64,000 bases of DNA from Pegoplata infirma (lineage: Eukaryota; Arthropoda; Insecta; Diptera; Anthomyiidae): contig OY992536.1 in NCBI GenBank assembly GCA_963921195.1, forward strand, positions 111,564,778-111,628,777. The letters run 5' to 3'. Made by a program: the position numbers and the translations under genes. Positions 57,764-64,000 of this stretch are shown piece after piece. Every line of letters begins with the position of its first letter. Position 1 is the first letter of the stretch. A model generated the notes under the pieces. The model did no database searches and was not told where the DNA came from. It saw nothing but the letters and a program-made list of their open reading frames with translations.

Positions 57764-58490
57764 CACTCAAAAAAATTAATTGGTAAAACGCCTGGTAAAA
57801 TGCCTTGTAATCCCGTTCTACCAATATTTAAAAATTTTCCTTATCTTTTAACAAAAAATCTTGTACTTTGCTCAAACGAGAACTACAGTTTAATTGGTAA
57901 TTTTACAAATTTATTTTCGTAATTGTATTCTACCATTTTAAAAGGTTATTTTACAAAAAAAAAAAACTGTAATTTTACAACAAAGTTTTTATTACGAGGA
58001 TTCTAGTTGATTTACAAAAAAAACTGTTATTTTACAAAAATTATGTTATACGAGGATTTATGTTGTTTAACAAAAAAAATTTTTTTTTTGTACATTTTCT
58101 ATTTTTTAAATTTTTTTTTTTTTTATTGAAAAATATTCAAGTTAATTTACAAAAAAACTGTTATTTTATAAAAATGATTTTATTACGAGGACTTATGTTG
58201 TTTAAAAATTTTTTTTTTTTTTGTAAATTTACCATTTTGGTAAATTTACCATTTTTTTTAAACATATTTACTATTTTTTCTTGTAAGTTTACCATTTTTT
58301 TTTTATTTTTCCGGTTTTAAAACAATATTTTTACCAATAAAATTGGTTATATTATCAATTTTTGGCGCATTAAAAATTACGAGGAAATCCTCGTAATTTT
58401 ACGAGAATTTACCTACCCCCTATTTTACGAGAATAGCCTCGTAAAATCAAGAGGTTTTTTGGTAACTTTACAAGGGTTTTTTTTTGAGTG
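57764..58490. mobile_element. CACTCAAAA MITE, 727 bp, TA duplication, uninterrupted
   Basis: Termini CACTCAAAAAAATTAATTGG and TTTTTTTTTGAGTG, TA at 57762-57763 and 58491-58492, inserted in satellite. The interior repeats ATTTTACAAAAA, ACGAGGA and TTTACCATTTTT. It is the reference for dissecting 35069-38643. A phenylalanine-rich frame inside is an artefact of T-runs. Confidence 0.88.
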
Positions 58491-59362
58491 TAAGAAAAAT
58501 AAGAAAATTTTCTTTGGGGAAATTTTTAGAATTTTTCTATAGAAAAAAATGTATTAGAATCTGAGACTTTTTCTATAGAAAAGATCAAAGAATTTTTAAT
58601 AGGAAAATATTGACCTTTTCTTTAGGAAAAAATTCTTAGAATCCGAGAAAAAATCTCAGACATTTTCGGTTGGAAAAATGTTTTAGAACTTGTGAGTTTT
58701 TATTTAGAAAAAATCTTCTAGAGCTTGAGACTTTTTCTACAGCAAAAATAACACATAATCTGATACTTTTTCTGTAGAAAAAATGTCTAAGACTTCTGAA
58801 ACTTTTAGGAAAAATAAACCAGAGTCTAAGAAAATGTATTTCATTAATTATGAGATTTTTGCTATTTGAAAAATGTCTCAGAATTTAAGACTTTTTGTGT
58901 TGGAAAATGTCTGTGACTCAGAATCGATACTTTTTCTATAGGAAAAATGTTTCTAAAGATGAGGCAATTTTTTTAGAAAAATGTCTCAGAATCTTAAGAC
59001 TTTTTTGAAGGAAAAATTTCTTGAATTATTGGATTCGGAAAATGTTTGAGAATTTTAGACTTTTTATAAAAAAAGTGTCTCAGAAAGCTATACATTTTCT
59101 ATAGAAAAATTTCTCAGAATCTAGGAAATTGCCTTGAAAACTGTTAAGTTTTTCAAGGCAATTTCGGTATCTTAGACTTTTTCTGTACAAAAATAGAATT
59201 GAAAAAACTTTGAACCTAAGAAGTTTTCTATTAGAAAAAAATCACTAAAAAAATAGAATTTAAAAAACTTAGAACCTAAGAAGTTTTCTGTTGGAAAAAA
59301 ATCACTAAATCTGATATTTTTTCTATATGAAAGATTTTTTTAAATATAGGAATTTTTTTCTA

Positions 59363-61363
59363 CACTCAAAAAAAAAAGTTTGTAAAATGACATAAAATCC
59401 CCGTAATTTTACGGGGCAAGTTTTGTAAAATATGTACTAGCAAGAATCCCCGTAATGTTACGGGGATAATTTGTAAAGAAGAAAATGTATATTTACAATT
59501 TTTTTTTTGTAAAATATTAACTTCGAGGTGAAATTTTTTTTTTTTAAATTTGCAAAAAATTTGATAAATTTACAAAACCAAATTGTAAACTTACAGAAAA
59601 AGGTTGTTATTTTACAAAGAAAAAATATAAAATGAAAAAAATAAATTGTAGATTAACAAATTATTTGGTTAAACAACTGTTTTTACCGCAAAAAAATATT
59701 AAAAAAACTCGTATATTTACAATAAAAATTGTAAATTTGCAAAAAAAAAATGTTAAAATTTACAAAAAAAAATTGTAAACTTACAAAAAATGTTGTACAT
59801 TTACAAAATAAAGTAGAAAATCAAAAACCAAAATTGTAAATTTACAAATTGTTTGGTTAAACTACTGTTTTTTTTTGGCAAAAAACTTGTATATTTACAA
59901 TAAAAAGTGGTAAATTTACAATTTTTATTGTATATATACCATTTTTTCTAATTTTTTTGCCGTAAAAACAGTAGTTTAACCAAAAAATTTGTAAATTTAC
60001 AATATTGTTTTTGTATTTTCTACTTCATTTTTGTAAGATTACAACTTTTTTCGTAAGTATACAATTTTGTTTTTTAAATTTTCATATCTGTTTTGTAAAT
60101 TTACAAAAAAATTGGTTTATTTACATATTTGTTTTGTAAATTTAAAGGTTTTTTTCCATTGGTGCATCTTAGTTTTTCTTCTTCGGCAGCTGGAGTAGCA
60201 CTTCAACAACCTGAAATGATTTTTTTTTTCACTTGAACACTTTTAACGAACTTTTTAATGTATAACACTGCACTTTTTTATTTTTTTCGACATTTCGTTT
60301 TTCTTAAGTAGAACATATGAGAATTGCGATGGAGGCTACACAAGAAATTTCGTATATTTTCAGGAAAAATTAGTCAAAAAATAGCAATTTTTTTTTGAAT
60401 TTTTAATTATTTTCGCAAGTATTTTTAAAAAATCGGGGAAAAAAATTTTGGATATTGTAGATTGGATGTTTAAGTACCTGTTAAAATAAAAAAAACTTAA
60501 TTTTTCATAATTGGCAGCTTTTTATTGACATTTTAGTTGCCGAATTTTAAAAAAAAATTACCAAAAAAAATATGGTAAAATTACCAAAAAATGGTAAAAA
60601 TACAAAAAAAAAAAAACAAGAACAGTAATGTAGTAAAAACACATAAAAATTGTGGTATTTTAGTTAAGGAAAATTACCAAAAAATGGTGTAAAAATTATT
60701 TTTTTTTGGTAAAGCTTAAAACTAGTTGAAAAATGGTTGTATCTGGAACTTAAATTTTCAATTTTTTTTTCATAAAATTTTTTATTTATAAAAAATTATT
60801 TTTAACAAAATTTGTTACTCCAAAACGCAAAAAAAAAATCTAAACTTAGAAAATTTTTGCTAGTTCTATTGTTGAATAATTATTTTTTTTTTTGTAAATC
60901 AACATTAATTCTAGTAATAAAATAAGTTTTGTAAAATTACATTGGAGTTTTGTACTTTTCAATACATATTTTTTGTTTAATTACATTTTTTTGTGTTAAA
61001 CAACTGAAAACCTTGAAAACGATTTACAAAATCTTAAAAAAAATGTTTGTAATAAAACATTTTTTTGGTAGCAAGACTAAATAACTTCAAGTAAAATTTT
61101 GTTGTACAATTACGGGTTTCTTGTGTAAAAAAAACTAAACACCTTGTAATATTTTTTAATTGGTAAAATAATTCACTTTTTAGTAAATTTACCAAAAAAA
61201 TTTGTAAAATAAATTTACCAACATATAATAGTAAAATTACAAAGCAAACTGTAGTTTTCATTTTATTAAATAAACAAGAATTTTTGTAAAAAGACACAAA
61301 TATTAGTAAAATAGAATTACAAGACCTTTTACTTGTAAATTTACAAACTTTTTTTTTTGAGTG
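59363..61363. mobile_element. Long CACTCAAAA element, 2.0 kb, TA duplication
   Basis: Termini CACTCAAAAAAAAAAGTTTG at both ends (inverted), TA on each side. The interior is made of AAATTTACAA / TTGTAAATTT and GGTTAAACAACTG motifs in both orientations. It may be a fusion of two MITEs, because its middle (60180-60560) is less repetitive. Non-coding. Confidence 0.8.
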
Positions 61364-61841
61364 TATATGAAAGTGTATCAAAATCTAAAAATTTGTTTAT
61401 AGCAAGAATTTTATAAATTCTAAAAGCTTTTCTGTAGCAAAATGCCCCAGAATCTCGAAATTTTTCTATTGGTATAAAAATGTAAGAATCATACACTTTC
61501 TCTTTAAACAAATAACTCAGAAAAATTTTAAATCAGGATTTTTTTTTGAATAAACATGTCTGAAATCTGATATACTTTCTAATGAAAAATATTTTAGAAT
61601 CTGGGTCTTTTGCTGCCAGAAAAATGCATTCGGACCTGAGATTTTTTTTTAAGGGAACAATTTTTAAAATATCAAAATTTTCTTAAGTTCTTAAACCTTT
61701 TCTATAGGAATACATTTTTAAAATTTGGAAATGTTTCTATAGAAAAAATCAAAAAAAAGGAGAGGTAAACACTAAAAAATCTTAACTAATGATTCAAATC
61801 CACCCCCCCCCCCCCCAAACTCAAGAGCTGGAACAGCGCCT

Positions 61842-63562
61842 GTGAATACGAATATTAAAAAAATTCTGAATTTGGTCGAGGGGTTTTCGAGACATTGCAC
61901 ATAGGGGCAGCTATATGGGGCTTCTTGGCAACAATTCATTTTTTAAAAAAGCGATTTTGCTATCATTGTTATTTTATATCGAAAGCCTATACTTTTTTAC
62001 GCTTGACTGCATTTTTACTTTTTTGATTTATCCATTTGCCGTTTCTTGGCACTGTGTTAAATTTAGTAAAAGTTCAAAAAAAACAAAAAAAATATTTTAA
62101 ATAGTCTTAAGTTGAAAACTCAAAATGAAAGGTAAACAAATAAAAAATGTTGAAACTATACACATAAATTAAAAGGTAATTTTAGCACAAATTATTTTCA
62201 TTCATTCTTACCAAATTGCATTGAATATTAGAGAAGTTATAGCCGTTCTAAGAACATCATTTTTATGACGATTTTTAAAACATAAGTTTAAAGGTCAAAA
62301 AGTCAAGACTTATCCTACATTATCCTTAGATATTTTTATACAGTGGTAAGTGGTATAATTCTTTACTAGAATCAGTCATAGAAACTTGCACGAAAAGCGC
62401 CAGCTTTGTGAAACTGCACTTTAAAAATATGACTTTTTTTTACTAATAAACCACATGCAGTCCAAACCAAAAATGCTAGACCCCTTAAACTTGGCACGAA
62501 TATATCTATTGGTCATAGGCTGATTAAGTTCCAAAATGGGCAAAATCGGACCAAAAAAAGCTTCCCCTTAAAGAATTAAAAAAAAATCTTGGGAAACACG
62601 ATTTTTAGAGGGCTTTCTTACATTTGTTCAACTCATAAAAAAATTTTATGACAAGAAGTTCCTTGACCTACCAAATAAATAAGTGGAGTAGCATATGCCA
62701 TTTATATTATCCAGCCCACTTTTGGGGGCGTGGCTATGAAAATAATATATAAATTTGATAAAATTGTACTATTTTAGCATAGATATCATACGTAATCGAT
62801 TTGTAAATACCTATTGCGAGGAAGAATGTATCCCCAGACACCTCCATCAACGTCCCCATGACCGATTTTAATCCCAACTTCCAAAAATACATTGATAATA
62901 GTTTTTTTTTCAAATTTTAAATTTATACGATATAACTTTTTTTAGTGGAACATTTGGTGTGGAATACTTCATATGTATGTAATTATAATACTTACTTATT
63001 TTAGCGATAGCTGTGTCTACATATTAACATAAAAATTTACAAAATTTTATACTTCAAACAAACTATTTTTTTTTTTCGTTTTTGCGCATTATTTCGCAAT
63101 TTTGCAAAGAAAGTCTTACATGTTTTTACATAAATTTAATCGTAAAGCTGCGCTCTTTAAAACGGTGGGCATATCGACTACAAAAATCCAGCGGTTTAAT
63201 TGATGCCATAAAACATACCATTTGGCCCCTATGTGCATCGTCATTTCATATTTGTCGAAAAATTTCCAAAAAGGCTCTTCATTATTTTTTTTTTAAGAAA
63301 ATCTCAAAATGTTTTTCATTTAATATTTTACAGAGATTGAGGCACAATTTTATTTAAACTTGATTTGAGCTAAATCAGACCTTCGTTAAAATTTTAGATT
63401 TTTTGGTAAAAATTTTCTTAAAAATCATTTGATCAAGGGGCACCACGGGTTAAAATGATCGGATTTGACTGAAAATAATTTTAAATGAATGTTTGTCTCA
63501 AAGTCTATGAAAGGGTCAAGGGAAAAAATTTGAGATTTTTTTTTTATAATTTCTTGACCGTA
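61842..63562. other. Intergenic; GTCY fragment and GAGCCAAATC-family repeat
   Basis: 62455-62720 matches the CAGTCCAAA...GGCACGAATAT..ATTGGTCATAGGCTGATTAAG part of the GTCY element without the microsatellite. 63100-63560 belongs to the GAGCCAAATCAGACC family (GAGCTAAATCAGACC, GATCGGATTTGACT, GTCTCAAAGTCTATGAAAGG). The remainder is unassigned. Confidence 0.55.
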
Positions 63563-64000
63563 CACTCAAAAAAAAAAGTTTGTAAATTTACAAGTAAAAG
63601 GTCTTGTAATTCTATTTTACTAATATTTTTGTCTTTTTACAAAAATTGTTGTATATTTAATAAAACGAAAACTACAGTTTGCTTTGTAATTTTACTATTA
63701 TATGTTGGTAAATTTATTTTACAAATTTTTTAGGTAAATTTACAAAAAAGTGAATTATTTTACAAATTAAAAAAATATTACAAGGTGTTTAGTTATTTTA
63801 CACAAGAAAACTGTAATTGTACAACATAATTTTACTTGATGTTATTTAGTCTTTTTACCAAAAAAAATGTTTTATTACAAACATTTTTATTTTTTTAAGA
63901 TCGTTTACAAGGTTTTCAGTTTGAAATGTATGTATTGAAAAGTACAAAATTTCAATATAATTTTACAAAACTTATTTTATTACTAGAATTAATGTTGTTT
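63563..64000. mobile_element. CACTCAAAA element, runs off the window
   Basis: Starts CACTCAAAAAAAAAAGTTTG after TA and follows the inverse of 60930-61363 with few differences (TTTACAAGTAAAAGGTCTTG, GAAAACTACAGTTTGC). Only the left part is in the window. Confidence 0.8.

Larger units (their letters stand above)
56935..61841. repeat. Satellite-filled hAT-like element, left end lost
   Basis: Interior of CTATAGGAAAAAT / TCTGAGAATTTTT units. It ends in a poly-C tract, then AAACTCAAGAGCTGG and a CAGCGCCTG terminus near 61841, matching the right edge of the element at 35752-38149. It contains two TA-flanked MITEs (57764, 59363). A hAT terminus is not seen on the left. Confidence 0.7.

Overview
This window looks like a piece of a large, very AT-rich fly genome, probably a higher dipteran. 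The evidence is non-LTR retrotransposon relics, several copies of a dipteran-style interspersed repeat carrying a GTCC/GTCT microsatellite, terminal inverted repeat (TIR) elements of many families, and two non-autonomous Helitrons. I find no convincing cellular gene. Almost everything that can be read is a mobile element, usually inserted in another mobile element. Boundaries were placed by eye from inverted termini, target-site duplications (TSDs) and uninterrupted relatives within the window. Genus-level assignment is not possible.

Layout. 1-7.5 kb: a hAT-type MITE, then an at least five-level nest of TIR elements (2886-7073). 7.5-10 kb: a TA-flanked MITE, a degenerate ~33 bp satellite and a GTCY-repeat element. 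11.1-13.5 kb: a decayed LINE. 16.2-21.2 kb: an interrupted copy of a long foldback repeat, then a 2.0 kb Helitron. 22-29.9 kb: the only large intact protein of the window, an 817-residue zinc-finger transposase-like protein, followed by a multi-exon partner gene whose first part resembles a SAM domain. Both lie in one TIR-bounded transposon (21985-29901). The partner is broken by a 701 bp insertion and a homopolymer frameshift. 30-38.6 kb: satellite-filled hAT-like elements with nested MITEs. 39.5-47.3 kb: a palindrome, a PIF-like MITE, and a 5'-truncated LINE (42704-45712) whose reverse transcriptase is split by a 300 bp MITE. 48.7-51.3 kb: a second Helitron carrying a second copy of the 701 bp element and an array of near-palindromic 16-mers. 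51.4-52.6 kb: a hAT-like element containing a tRNA-derived SINE candidate. 52.6-64 kb: more GTCY elements, satellite and TA-flanked MITEs.

How the parts relate. The two-gene transposon shares its terminus (CACAGAA) and TA target duplication with several short coding-free MITEs, so it or a relative may have mobilised them. The window also holds uninterrupted relatives of many target sites, which makes insertion ends and order unusually readable. The most notable candidate is the transposase plus SAM-like partner pair, with both proteins in the same orientation about 100 bp apart.
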